The notes under the pieces: model-generated | Told to the model about the DNA's origin: nothing | What the model saw: only the letters and a program-made list of their open reading frames with translations | The model's database searches: none | Origin: Sergeia podlipaevii | Taxonomy: Eukaryota; Euglenozoa; Kinetoplastea; Trypanosomatida; Trypanosomatidae | NCBI GenBank assembly: GCA_030849805.1 | Contig: JASANZ010002269.1 | Span: forward strand, 1-64,000 | Direction of reading: 5' to 3' | DNA length: 64,000 nt | Shown here: positions 38,811 through 48,566 of the stretch, piece by piece | Position numbering within the stretch: the stretch's first letter is position 1 | How the letters are laid out: each line of letters starts with the position of its first letter | Position numbers and translations under genes: made by a program

Positions 38811-39765
38811 CGGTGTGTCTGCGAAACATTCATGAGAGCGTATATCTTGTATTGCTCACATGCAATGACTAGCAGCGCACGTATCTTTTTACTACTATTA
38901 CTGTTTTTTTTGTTGCGTTCGTTGTTAAAATAATATACTCAACTTTCCTGTTTACCTTGAGACCTTCCTTTCTAATGTCTGTGCCAGGAGAGGAAGAGGA
39001 GAGAGTGTAGGGAAAGGAAATAAGTGAACGATGAAAATAAAATATATGAAAGAGTTCGATGGGGAAAAAAAAATATTTATACACACATGCAAAGGGGCCA
39101 TTCCCTTTTTCTGTTTTTTTTTCTCTCTCCACTCTATTTGGTGGCGTGCTGTTCATACGTGTAAAAGGCAGCTAGAAAAATATATATTGATGGTCTGAAA
39201 GCGTGGTAGGCGCGCCTGCTTTTTTAAAGCATATTGGTAGCGAGTGCGTGATGGGTTTGGTTGTGATGAACAAGGGAATGTGTTAGGGAGTGCTGATGGG
39301 CACGCGATTTATCGTTGTATTGTGGAAAGGGGGAGGGATAGAGACACTCCTCTTGTGTTTGTTTTAAGACTGATACTACGAGAATAACTTTTGAAAAAAG
39401 AGTGTCTTGTGTGCAATAATGCAAAAGCAACTGCGTGGCTTGCAAAGCCACGTACTTATTAGGGCACGCACTACTTGAGCTAATCTTTTTTCCCTTGTAC
39501 TTAAAAACAGAAAAGCAGCTGCTTTAGTGTGCATTGATTTATCTATTGATTGACCGCGCATTTTGTGTGCTTTCTCTCTCTCTCTCTTCTCAATATCTGT
39601 CTTAAGAGAGGAATAATAGCAAAACGAGAAAAAAGAGATCACAGTACGGGCATCACAGGAGCCCCTAGATTGGCTTTAAAATATATTTTTTGAGAAAAAT
39701 AGAACGCACAAAACAGACACTAAAAAGAAAAAGATAGAAAGTACATTAAAACCGAATACGTAAGG
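38811..39765. other. Long intergenic region with stem-loop
   Basis: About 955 bases. It contains the GGCGCGCC palindrome at 39208-39217, the hairpin at 39433-39453 and a CT repeat near 39573-39589. The leader before the next ATG is A-rich. No gene is recognised. Confidence 0.65.
39433..39453 (+). other. Perfect 8-bp stem-loop
   Basis: CGTGGCTT (39434-39441), loop GCA, AAGCCACG (39445-39452); one extra G-T pair can close it. It lies in the spacer between the surface protein and zinc-ribbon genes, possibly in a 3' UTR. It has no T run after it, and rho-independent termination is not expected in this kind of genome. Confidence 0.55.
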
Positions 39766-41163
39766 ATGAGATCACTAGGACGGATTTCCCATCCGAGGTG
39801 TTCATCTTTGACATCGGCTGCCTTGGTGACCTCCCCTTCGTCTCCTCTTCACCTCACGAGTTCCCTTAGTATCGCCTCTCCATACCGCTGCCAGCAGCGT
39901 TGCCTTCACGGTTGTTCGCCCTCATCTTTCAGGACTGCATCAGTGACACAGCAACAGTATCAGCTGCGATTGCCTGCGGCACATCTTTTTTCTTCTTTCT
40001 TGCTATGCAGCACTAGGCATGGCTCCTCCGTGACCCGCACTGGGGATAAAACTACTGGAAAGGGAAAGCAAAGGCATACAAAGGCTGAGACAGAGCACAG
40101 TGTTAGAGTAGCGGTGGCAGCTTCAGTTGCGCTCAGCGGGGAAGCGGAGAACCCACTCAGTGACGCAGTCGAAGACGAGGAGCGTGAGAAGGTGCATGAT
40201 GAGATGCAAAAAGAAGAAGAGATGTTCGATGACAAGAATGCCCCTACGATGCGGGGTGATGACTTGCACATGGATGGGGACGAGGATATCTCAGCTGATG
40301 AGGTCACGGTCGACACCAGTGCCATGGATGATGAAGCCGATGTAGATATTGAAGTGCGAAAGACCCGCAAGTCGATGGAGACTGCCTCCCCGCGGCACAA
40401 GGCACATCAGATGGATACGCAGGAGCTTGGCGAGGATGGAGAAGGCCAACAGCCTGCCGGACTTTATGCTAAGGCACCCCTAACAGAAGGAGACACTCCT
40501 GAAAGCAAGCGACTGGCAGACGCGTTCCCCGACTTAGCAACTGAGTACGTCGCCGCGGGGAAGCTCAACACCATCCCCGTCGACGACCTCATGATCGACG
40601 CCGCCGACGTTGTGAACTGGATGTGTCCGCAGTGTCGTTGCCCCTGGCGCTGCGGCGTATTTGTTCGGTGCGTACTCAAGACGAATTGCCCAAGCTGCAC
40701 TAGTGCAGCAAAGCCTAACGTGGAGGCAGTGCGGCCCGATCTCTCACAGCTCTGGGATACCACCCGCAACGATCCGTTTGACTCTCTTGAGGAGCTTCCG
40801 GTTGACAGTCGCAAGCAGGTATACTGGAAGTGTCCAGGATGCTCGCAGAGCTACAAGGCACGCGTGAAGGACAGGGTGCAGGACAAGGCGCAGTGTCCCT
40901 CCTGTGCGCTTGCTCATGTGCAGTCTGCCGAGGTGCTTGCGCGCAACGAAAGCATGCTAGCACTAGAGTGGCATCCTTTAAAAAACGGAGACTTGAGACT
41001 CGATCAGATGCACCCCTCCGATAAGTCAAAGCTGTGGTGGCTGTGCTCTGCGTGCGGACATGAGTGGGAGGCCACGCTTGGGGCACGCCTGTCGTCGTCA
41101 AAGAAAGCAAGAGGAAATGTGTGTCCAGCTTGCAAAGGTCACGGTATTGGCGGCAGTGCATAA
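39766..41163 (+). CDS. Zinc-ribbon repeat protein, probably mitochondrial
   Basis: The protein has 465 residues. The N-terminal 85 residues are rich in S, R, L and A without acids (MRSLGRISHPRC onward), a likely mitochondrial presequence. An acidic low-complexity region (about 105-240) follows. The C-terminal part has three zinc-ribbon units with CxxC pairs: WMCPQCRCPW...CPSC, YWKCPGCSQSY...CPSC and WWLCSACGHEW...CPAC. The last is preceded by ALEWHPLKNGDL. This W-x-C-x2-C pattern with EWHPxKNG is the probable zinc-ribbon/treble-clef family (DUF4379, PF14311). In kinetoplastids proteins of this type are thought to act in mitochondrial RNA or ribosome biology, which is inference for this one. 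Confidence 0.75.
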   Translation: MRSLGRISHPRCSSLTSAALVTSPSSPLHLTSSLSIASPYRCQQRCLHGCSPSSFRTASVTQQQYQLRLPAAHLFSSFLLCSTRHGSSVTRTGDKTTGKGKQRHTKAETEHSVRVAVAASVALSGEAENPLSDAVEDEEREKVHDEMQKEEEMFDDKNAPTMRGDDLHMDGDEDISADEVTVDTSAMDDEADVDIEVRKTRKSMETASPRHKAHQMDTQELGEDGEGQQPAGLYAKAPLTEGDTPESKRLADAFPDLATEYVAAGKLNTIPVDDLMIDAADVVNWMCPQCRCPWRCGVFVRCVLKTNCPSCTSAAKPNVEAVRPDLSQLWDTTRNDPFDSLEELPVDSRKQVYWKCPGCSQSYKARVKDRVQDKAQCPSCALAHVQSAEVLARNESMLALEWHPLKNGDLRLDQMHPSDKSKLWWLCSACGHEWEATLGARLSSSKKARGNVCPACKGHGIGGSA

Positions 41164-41167
41164 AAAG

Positions 41168-41202
<35 letters not shown>

Positions 41203-41521
41203 AGGGGCAGAGAGAATAAAAGACAGTTTAGCGTGGACGACGCCTATATTTATCACAGTTTATTATTATTATTATTATTATTCAAAGTCAAATTTTACTA
41301 CAGAAGAAAAAAAAAATAGGCTTTTGTAACAAAGAGGAGGAATGCTGTAGTAGTAGCTTTCCTTGCATCATACTGGAGTGCGACTATCGAATCAACTATT
41401 CTGCCTTTGATGGCACTGTATGTATATATTTGTATATATGTAACATCAGCTATTATTTTTTTTTGCCCCATTTTTTTCTTTTTAGCACACACACACACAC
41501 ACAAACAGATATATACACGCC
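41164..41521. other. Short intergenic region with GTT and TTA microsatellites
   Basis: About 358 bases. A (GTT)12 run occupies 41167-41202 immediately after the stop, and a TTA repeat lies at about 41261-41281. A T-rich tract near 41456-41482 and CA repeats up to 41504 precede the next ATG. No gene is seen. Confidence 0.7.
41167..41202 (+). repeat. (GTT)12 trinucleotide repeat
   Basis: Twelve uninterrupted GTT units starting three bases after the zinc-ribbon gene stop codon; likely in the 3' UTR and length-variable. Confidence 0.9.
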
Positions 41522-43078
41522 ATGTCATCAACTGCGTTGTCATCTTCCACGTCAGCTGTTGGGTCCGCTAACCCATACAAGGTATCAATGCAGAGATTGC
41601 TTGACTATATAGGGCTGCGTCACTACGGCACGGATGCGGCGTGCATGCCGGCGCGAAGCGCACAAGAGACGAAAATTGTTGAGGCGAATATGGCGACTGT
41701 CATGGCGTCCGAGAGAGCGCACGCGGAGCGACAGACGAAAGTGTTTAGTAAGAAACTGAAGGGAGTGCCAGGCGGCGTGCTAGATGCTATCAACGGCCCT
41801 GGTGCAGTCGAGGGCTCCAGCAAGCCTGTCACTGTCTTTCTAAGTTTTGAGGAGTCTCCTGAATGGAAGGCTTTTCTTATGGGAACTCCTCGCAACGAAC
41901 GACATCGCGTGACCGTGCGCCGCCGTTTGTCTCTTAGTCTTTGGCGGGCTCATTCTAAGGGCCTGTGCCTGTGGTGCTGGTTTCCTCGTAGCATGTGTAT
42001 ATGCGCAGATCTTGAGCAGCATCGGGCTTCGCTGCCACACGAGGTGTTGGACGCTGGAGTAGAGGTGACGATGGTACTGCATGCTGAGGAGGTGCTCCGT
42101 AGTACCAACTCAGGTCACATCGCCGCCTATGTGCTTGGTGCTCCAGTGCGGGTGTGGGGAATTGGTGAGGACAATTTGTTTTTGCATGATCTTCCCGCAA
42201 CAAGTGCCATAGTGCCGTGCACTCACAACTGCGACGAGGATGGCTCCTGCCGCGGAAGTAACGAAGGCAACGAGGCTTCTCCAACACTTGTGCGCAACGT
42301 GTCTTTGTACCCTGAAGTTGGTGCCCCCACTGTGGCGGAGTTCATCTCAACGACGCTGGCGTATCAGCCAGGGCAGACACGCAGCGGTACAAGCAAGGTA
42401 CACCTAATTTTATCTGACAGCACATGGGGGCAGGCACTGTCGCTCAATCGCCACATCAGCCGCGCTGTGCCCCGTGTCTCGCTGTGCATTGACGAGGAGT
42501 ACGAATCGTTATTTGCCGCACTGCGCAAGCGGACCCGCGAGTCTGGCGTGAGCACGCTTGAGGCGACCAGCATGGCAGTGCATCAGTGTATCGCCGCTCT
42601 TGGGCATGACGCCGCCGCGGTGGCGACGGACGCCGCTCTGCGAGATGCGATGAAATCCTTTGTAGATCTCAAGTGTCTCCTCAAGTATACTGATGCGCAG
42701 TTTGATACGGACGCAGAGACGACCGCTGACGTGGTCAAGCGCAGAGATGCCGCACGCAAGGCGGAGTCTACCTTTCGCCGTGAGCAGCTGAGCAACAAAA
42801 TACAGAATAGTGCCGCGGCGCGTGCGTTGCTGCTACCTCCTGTCACTAACTACTGCTATTGCTGTGATCGTGTAGTGGGGTGGCACCGCATGCCGGAACA
42901 CGTCCTGGGGAAGGTGCACCGCGCCGCCTTCAGAGGTTGCCCGGCGTGCTATCCTTCAGAGTTTTCAAAGGAGCAGATAGTACCAGACTTTTCTCGTCCC
43001 CCACGAGGCACGCGACGAGTGCAGTCTCCAGTCCAGTCAGAAGGCGATGTGGAGGGAAAGGATGGCGGTTGCAAGTGA
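41522..43078 (+). CDS. DTW-domain protein (tRNA acp3U synthase-like) with C-terminal zinc finger
   Basis: The protein has 518 residues. Its core shows DTW-domain motifs: LCLWCWFPRSMCICADL (the C-x2-C...C-x-C site), a VTMVLHAEEVLRSTNSGHI block like H-x2-E-x2-R-x-TNS, LSDSTWGQAL for the DxTW signature and GVSTLEATSMAV for the STxEA motif. DTW proteins (TapT in bacteria, DTWD1/2 in humans) transfer the aminocarboxypropyl group of SAM to uridine in tRNA. The extra N-terminal region (1-130) is unassigned. The C-terminus has YCYCCDRVVGWHRMPEHVLG, a C-x2-C...H...H pattern resembling a C2H2 finger with a GKxH end. Such a fusion is not part of the bacterial enzyme. Confidence 0.85.
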   Translation: MSSTALSSSTSAVGSANPYKVSMQRLLDYIGLRHYGTDAACMPARSAQETKIVEANMATVMASERAHAERQTKVFSKKLKGVPGGVLDAINGPGAVEGSSKPVTVFLSFEESPEWKAFLMGTPRNERHRVTVRRRLSLSLWRAHSKGLCLWCWFPRSMCICADLEQHRASLPHEVLDAGVEVTMVLHAEEVLRSTNSGHIAAYVLGAPVRVWGIGEDNLFLHDLPATSAIVPCTHNCDEDGSCRGSNEGNEASPTLVRNVSLYPEVGAPTVAEFISTTLAYQPGQTRSGTSKVHLILSDSTWGQALSLNRHISRAVPRVSLCIDEEYESLFAALRKRTRESGVSTLEATSMAVHQCIAALGHDAAAVATDAALRDAMKSFVDLKCLLKYTDAQFDTDAETTADVVKRRDAARKAESTFRREQLSNKIQNSAAARALLLPPVTNYCYCCDRVVGWHRMPEHVLGKVHRAAFRGCPACYPSEFSKEQIVPDFSRPPRGTRRVQSPVQSEGDVEGKDGGCK

Positions 43079-43552
43079 TCATCCTTTGAGAGGCTGTGAT
43101 GGAGAGGGAAAAAGGAACAAAATGAAATAAGCGGGGCGTTCATCACACGTATAAGAATCTAACTGCTATTGAAGAGCATGCTTAAAAAATGATTGTTTTT
43201 CTTTTTTTCTCCTTATTTAGTGAATACGAGCTGTGCAGTACTGCGCTGTTTTTATTGTTTCCTCTTTAATGCAATGTAGCCTCATTAACACATGTACTTT
43301 TGATGCGTCCGAGAATTTTTGAACTTTTTTTTTCTTTCTTTTACTTCATTCGTTGCAAACAATTTTTTTTTTTCCACAAGCTCTTTTATTGAAGGAGAGA
43401 GGAGGAAAGAGAAACAATCTAGATTGCTTTATATACACATACCTGAGCTGTACTCTCTATATATATTCATTTAAAACAGCTATTCTTTTTGTCTTTTCTT
43501 TTCTGAATTATCGAACGTGTACCGGAGCGAAGAAAAATATATATACGTCAGG
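43079..43552. other. Intergenic region upstream of Rab GDI
   Basis: About 475 bases, AT-rich. Tracts at 43361-43377 (AG at 43379-43380) and 43483-43503 (next AG at 43526-43527) are both possible acceptors. Another AG lies at 43550-43551, one base before the ATG codon region. No gene is seen. Confidence 0.65.
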
Positions 43553-44875
43553 ATGGAAGAACGTTACGATGCTATTGTGTGCGGCACTGGGCTCGTTGAA
43601 TGCGTGCTGTCAGGCCTGCTATCCATCAACGGCTACAAGGTCTTACATGTGGATCGCAACCCCTACTACGGTGGTGAGAGCGCCTCGCTCAATCTTGAGC
43701 AGCTATTTGCCAAGTTTAACAAGGGTAAGCCGCCGGCGAGCCTTGGCGCCAGCCACCTATACAGCATCGATCTCATTCCCAAAGTGCTCATGTGCGCCGG
43801 TGAGCTTGTGAAGATTCTCCGTGCTACCGTTGTGCAGCGCTATAGCATGGAGTTTATGCTTTTGGACGGCTCCTTTGTCTTAAACAACGATAAGATTGCC
43901 AAGGTGCCCTCGACCAACACTGAGGCTCTTGCATCTCCTCTCATGGGCTTCTTTGAGAAGCGCCGCCTCTCGAAGCTCTTTTCTTTCATGTCCACGTACG
44001 ACCCCGCGGACCCCAAGACGCACAAGGATTACCACCTGAAGACTATGACAATGAAGCAGCTGTACGACGAGTTTGGCATCCACAGCGACACCATGGCCTT
44101 TGTCGGCCACGCCCTCGCTCTGCAAAACAATGACGACTACCTCCAGCAGCCCGCGCATGACACGGTGATGCGCTGCAAGCTGTATGAGAACTCCTTCAGT
44201 ATGTACGGCCGCTCCCCATACGTGTACCCGCTGTATGGCAACGGCGAGCTGCCCCAAGCATTCAGTCGTCTTTGCGCCGTGTATGGCGGCACTTACATGC
44301 TACAGACTCCAGTTGACAAGGTAAACTTTGATGCCAACGGCGTGTTTGAGTCCATTGAGAGTGGCGGCAAGAAGGCGTACGCCAAGTTTGTGGTAGGCGA
44401 CCCATCCTACTTTGGTGACCGCGTCAAGCCCTGCGGGAAGGTGATCCGCTGCATTGCTATTCTGGATCACCCCATCCCCAGTATCAAGGACGCCCAGTCA
44501 TGCCAGATCATCATTCCTCAGGGCGAGCTGAATCGTAAGAGCGACGTGTACATCCTTCAGCTTTCCAACGAAAACAAGGTCTGCCCCGAGGGCAAGTACA
44601 TTGCTATTATTGGTACGGTGGTGGAGAATCCTGCAAACCCCCAGGAGGACATCATGCCTGGCCTCAAGCTCATCGGTCCTACTTTGCAGACCTTTGTGTC
44701 CATGTCAGACTTGTACAAGCCCATGGAGGACGGCAGCACGAGCAAGTGCTTCATCAGCAACAGCTACGACGCTGCCACGCACTTTGAAAGCGCCGCGGAG
44801 AATATACTTGATCTTTACAAGCGAATTCATGGCAAGCCTTACAGCTTTGAGCAGATGAAGAAGCTTGATGAATAG
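43553..44875 (+). CDS. GDI: Rab GDP dissociation inhibitor
   Basis: This 440-residue protein matches Rab GDI, which extracts prenylated GDP-bound Rab GTPases from membranes and recycles them. The start MEERYDAIVCGTGLVECVLS, followed by VLHVDRNPYYGGES, is the conserved dinucleotide-fold region of the GDI/REP family. FNKGKPPASLGASHLYSIDL-like sequence leads to the Rab-binding platform and YSMEFMLLDG. Later SCR-like blocks include YPLYGNGELPQAFSRLCAVYGG. Length is that of GDI rather than REP. The frame is open 12 codons upstream from a GTG, but homology and the ATG at 43553 fix the start. Confidence 0.97.
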   Translation: MEERYDAIVCGTGLVECVLSGLLSINGYKVLHVDRNPYYGGESASLNLEQLFAKFNKGKPPASLGASHLYSIDLIPKVLMCAGELVKILRATVVQRYSMEFMLLDGSFVLNNDKIAKVPSTNTEALASPLMGFFEKRRLSKLFSFMSTYDPADPKTHKDYHLKTMTMKQLYDEFGIHSDTMAFVGHALALQNNDDYLQQPAHDTVMRCKLYENSFSMYGRSPYVYPLYGNGELPQAFSRLCAVYGGTYMLQTPVDKVNFDANGVFESIESGGKKAYAKFVVGDPSYFGDRVKPCGKVIRCIAILDHPIPSIKDAQSCQIIIPQGELNRKSDVYILQLSNENKVCPEGKYIAIIGTVVENPANPQEDIMPGLKLIGPTLQTFVSMSDLYKPMEDGSTSKCFISNSYDAATHFESAAENILDLYKRIHGKPYSFEQMKKLDE

Positions 44876-46526
44876 AGAGCAGTTACAGTGTGGTACAGAG
44901 TGCTTTGAAGAGGCACGTACACATACACACACACACAACAACAACAACAACAGTTGGTGCGTGTTTCGAGATGATTAACAAAAAGAAAGTGCCGAGAGAG
45001 GAGGAAAGAGAAGGAGACAGAGGGAAGGAGGTGAGCAACGGTGATGATGACTTCATGGTAGCAAGCAGGAGGGAGCTGAAAGAAAAAGTAGTAGCGCTAT
45101 ATTAGCATCAAGTAAGTACGTGATGGGACGACCGAGTGAGCTCCCTTGAGAAAAAAAGTCATTGCGATAGGTTGTGCCGTGGCTAGATCATCTGTGTGTG
45201 TTTTTTTTTTGCTTTCCGTTTTTTGTGGACGTATATGTACCCACTTAAAAACAATACCAATTCAACACATTATTATTATTAATTTTACTATTATTATTTT
45301 TGATTAATGAAGTGTTGGTGGTTGTGCGTATTTTGTGAAAGCTTGATATTTCTTCTCCATTGCTTGTGAAGGAGCAACCTATGTGTTCTTCATTGATGTT
45401 TCTACTTCTCTTTGTGGAGATGCTACCTTGATTTTTATTTTTGCAATTGAGTTTGATTTCTTTTTTTTTTTTGGTCGCAGTGGGCGTTAATTCACCCCTT
45501 CTCTTTCATTTTTTATTTATTTATTTTGTTGATGCCTGTCGTACGTTTCAAACAAACAAACGAAAAATAACAACAGCGAAAAAAGAAATCCTAGTACAAT
45601 TTCGCAGGGAGAGGAGGAAGAGGATGGGGGAGGTTTTTCATTATTTCATCATACATGTTTTGGACAAACTGACTTATGCACTGATAACTGCTCTTATCTT
45701 GAAGTCTTCTATTTTGCTCGTACTCATACCCTTCTCTTTTCTTCTTATATATATATATATATTGATAGCTTTGATATCAACTTCAACAAGTAGATATTCA
45801 TTTTAAATATATACATTATCAGCAATAACACCGTTTCACCGCCACCTCTGCTGAAACAGTGACGCTGTCATTTATTTTTTTCTCTCCCTAAAGAAGAAAG
45901 AAGAAAATAAGTCGACACCATTTCTTCCTCCCCGAAGCTCGCATTCAGAGGTACTCTTTACATTCGCCCACTATAAGTGTCGGCGTTTGTACTAAATAGG
46001 AGTGCGCTTGAGTGCTATTAGAATACTCCGCCCTCAACCTCCTTTTTTTTTTCAAAGGTACTATTTTGTCCGTCATAACTCAAACGTTTCTTTTTTTTTC
46101 TTTTTTTCTTTTTTTCTTTCAAAAAAAAGCTGACTGTTCTCCCTGCCAGTCCATCTATTTTTTTCCCTCCTCCCTGATTCTTGTTAGCAAAGAGATAGTA
46201 AATTTAAATAGCCCGCGTCATTTCCGTTCCTGCGTTTTTTTTTTTTTTTTTGCTCCTCTACAGCGAAAGCACTCACAGGTTTGAACGATCGTAATTCATT
46301 ATTATTTTTATTATTTTTATTATATATATATATATATATATTCCCCGCTGCTCGTCTCACTCCGTTCAAAGGGAAATTGTTTATTGCAAAGTATTCAATT
46401 AGTCAAGTGAAGGTGAGTCGGTATTTGTTTGTTTGCTGACTCATACTTATAGACGTCACTTCAAAAATCGTTTTTTTTTTGTTGTTGTTTGATTATTATC
46501 TTTTTTATTATTATTTCGTACACGAA
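44876..46526. other. Very long intergenic region (1.65 kb)
   Basis: AT-rich with poly-T runs at 45199-45208, 45460-45472, 46043-46053, 46090-46118 and 46237-46250, and a TA repeat at 46321-46342. A short purine-rich patch (44985-45105) is more balanced in composition. Open frames at 44890-45105 and 45441-45806 lack an ATG at their start or any recognisable pattern. A small non-coding RNA gene cannot be excluded by eye. Confidence 0.6.
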
Positions 46527-48566
46527 ATGAGTGTTTCTTCTTCTAATTTATCCTCCCCGGAAGCCTTGGAGGACACCGCATTGAATTCCATTAGGCGCGT
46601 AGGGCACTATATGTACCGCGAGAAGGATAGGATTGGAAGCGGGGCGTACGGCGCTGTGTACCTTGCTTACGACACAACAAGGTGCTCCGTCGAGGATGCC
46701 TACTACGGCACTGTGAGCGCAGAAGTTCTGAGGAAGGCAGCGGTCGCTCTCAAGATTATGACGCCGCCGAAGATGGAGGACGGGGTATCAGCAGCCACAC
46801 TCCGCGAGGTGATGACGTTTAAGGAGATAGCACATCGCTTGCGTTCCGATGAGCGCAGTGACTGTGTGATCCATCGCAGTCGTCCGTACTCATGCGCCTT
46901 TCGATACTCAGGGCTAAGAAGCTTTGGCGGCGATAGTCTGGTGCAATCCCCTTCCAATTCCTCTCCAGTACCTCTCGATGACAACAGTAGCAAGCAGGAC
47001 CTGGAAAGGGATGGTGATAGCGTCTATGTCGGCGCGCCTGTACTCTCTACCCCCTCGCTGTCGAGCCTCGACGCGACCATTGCTGAAGGGCGACAGCACC
47101 TTCTTCAGATGTACGAAGTCATCGCTGATCCTCGCACCGCATCTCTTCATTTTGCTCTTGAGCTGTGTGACCACGGCGACCTTTGGCACTACCTGAGGCA
47201 TCAGAAAGGCCGGCAGATTCGCGACCCCAGGCTTTATCGCATGTGGATGAAACAAATGATGCAAGCCATCGCCTTCTTACACTCACGCAACATATCTCAT
47301 CGCGACCTCAAGCCACAAAACATAATGTTGATGAGTGTGCCGCACCACAGCAAGATGGCACACCATCTGCGTGGTTACGAGTCTGGAAAGCAAGAAAACC
47401 TCAGCAGCAGCAGCAGCAGTGGTAGTGCTAGTATGAGTGCTAGCGAGGGAGAAGAGAAGGAAAACCCTTTTGACATTGAAGTGAAAGTGGGGGATTTTGG
47501 GCTTTGTCGTATTGAAGATATCGCAGTGAAGAAGTACGTTCACGAGGCGGTGACGCTGTGGTATCGCAGCCCCGATGTTATCCTAGGTAGTACACACTTT
47601 TGCTACACAGCCGATGCGTGGTCGGTCGCGTGCATTCTTGTTGAGTTGGCTGCTGGCCTCGCCGTCGCGCGCGGTCGAAATGAAGAAGATCAACTTTCCC
47701 GCATCTTCACCAATATCTGCGGTTTTACGGTGGACTGGTTCCCAAACTTTGCCACCTACCCACACAGCGCACGCTACCGCGATATTCTTGAAAAGATGTC
47801 CAAACAGGAGATAATCCGCTGGGCGAACCCCCACATGCTAGCTCGTCGGGCTGAGGAGCGCTTACGTATGAAGGAGCGGTACACATCAGTTACACGCCAG
47901 AACACAGAGAGTATTCAAGAGGAGATTGTATCGATCAAGGTGCTCCTGCGCGAGTTCCTCACCATCAATGGGGATGGCTTTGCTGTACTTGGTGAGGACG
48001 GGCTCGACATGGTGGCGCGACTCTTTGTACTAGATCCAAACATACGCCTCACGGTAGCAGAAGCCCTTATGCATCCTTTCTTTAACGAAGAGGCACAGCG
48101 TGGCGATACACAAGTTGAGAGCGCGGCGGAGGTGTGCAGTCTGCCATCTGACGACGCACGTTCGCTGATCGGTGCCGATATTCCCCCATCTCTTCTTCAG
48201 GTCATTCCTGAGGAAGGCAACATAAATGCGTATAGGAAGGCTGACAGCGTCGGGGACCACCGCAATCATCACAGTCATGGCGCGCGCTCTGGTGACTTTG
48301 AGGCGAACGGCAATCATGCTAACGTTAATGATAATAATGAAAATAATGGCGGTATGTTGCAAAACCTGAAGGGATTGTATGTCCCGGCTAATGTGTCGCA
48401 AGAGCAAATGCGTAGACTTGGTGTTCAATCCATACACGCGGAGGAGCGTAGGAACAGCGACAACGCAACTGTCAACGAGATGGACAAAGTTCTCTTTCGA
48501 GCGGTGAGCTGTGTTGGCTCCAAAGACTTTTCTGTTCTGCAATCAAACGACCTCAATTCACCGTAG
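46527..48566 (+). CDS. CDK-like protein kinase (CMGC, Cdc2-related) with large insertions
   Basis: The protein has 679 residues. The kinase core is of CDK type: RIGSGAYGAVYLA, ATP lysine in AVALKIM, SAATLREVMTFKE in the place of PSTAIRE, HRDLKPQNIML, DFGLCR, and VHEAVTLWYRSPDVILG in the activation segment. Two insertions expand it: about 80 residues between the C-helix and beta 4 (Ser/Asp-rich) and about 50 between the catalytic loop and DFG (Ser/Glu-rich). The C-terminal 150 residues are hydrophilic with His- and Asn-rich stretches (HHSHG, NDNNENN). The residue at the CAK-phosphorylated threonine position of CDK2 is V338. The upstream TTG-started extension is a T-rich tract and is not included. 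Confidence 0.88.
   Translation: MSVSSSNLSSPEALEDTALNSIRRVGHYMYREKDRIGSGAYGAVYLAYDTTRCSVEDAYYGTVSAEVLRKAAVALKIMTPPKMEDGVSAATLREVMTFKEIAHRLRSDERSDCVIHRSRPYSCAFRYSGLRSFGGDSLVQSPSNSSPVPLDDNSSKQDLERDGDSVYVGAPVLSTPSLSSLDATIAEGRQHLLQMYEVIADPRTASLHFALELCDHGDLWHYLRHQKGRQIRDPRLYRMWMKQMMQAIAFLHSRNISHRDLKPQNIMLMSVPHHSKMAHHLRGYESGKQENLSSSSSSGSASMSASEGEEKENPFDIEVKVGDFGLCRIEDIAVKKYVHEAVTLWYRSPDVILGSTHFCYTADAWSVACILVELAAGLAVARGRNEEDQLSRIFTNICGFTVDWFPNFATYPHSARYRDILEKMSKQEIIRWANPHMLARRAEERLRMKERYTSVTRQNTESIQEEIVSIKVLLREFLTINGDGFAVLGEDGLDMVARLFVLDPNIRLTVAEALMHPFFNEEAQRGDTQVESAAEVCSLPSDDARSLIGADIPPSLLQVIPEEGNINAYRKADSVGDHRNHHSHGARSGDFEANGNHANVNDNNENNGGMLQNLKGLYVPANVSQEQMRRLGVQSIHAEERRNSDNATVNEMDKVLFRAVSCVGSKDFSVLQSNDLNSP

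Noticed and set aside
45036..45080. GTGATGATGA followed by CTGA, like snoRNA C and D boxes
   Set aside because: The boxes are only about 30 bases apart, with no terminal stem and no guide region pattern.
45441..45806. Open frame of 121 codons that looks like a membrane protein
   Set aside because: Hydrophobicity comes from T-rich DNA, the first codon is not ATG, and no spaced conserved motif is seen.
48030..48542. 170-codon minus-strand frame at the end of the CDK-like gene
   Set aside because: It is antisense to the plus-strand kinase tail and would be opposite to the polycistron direction.
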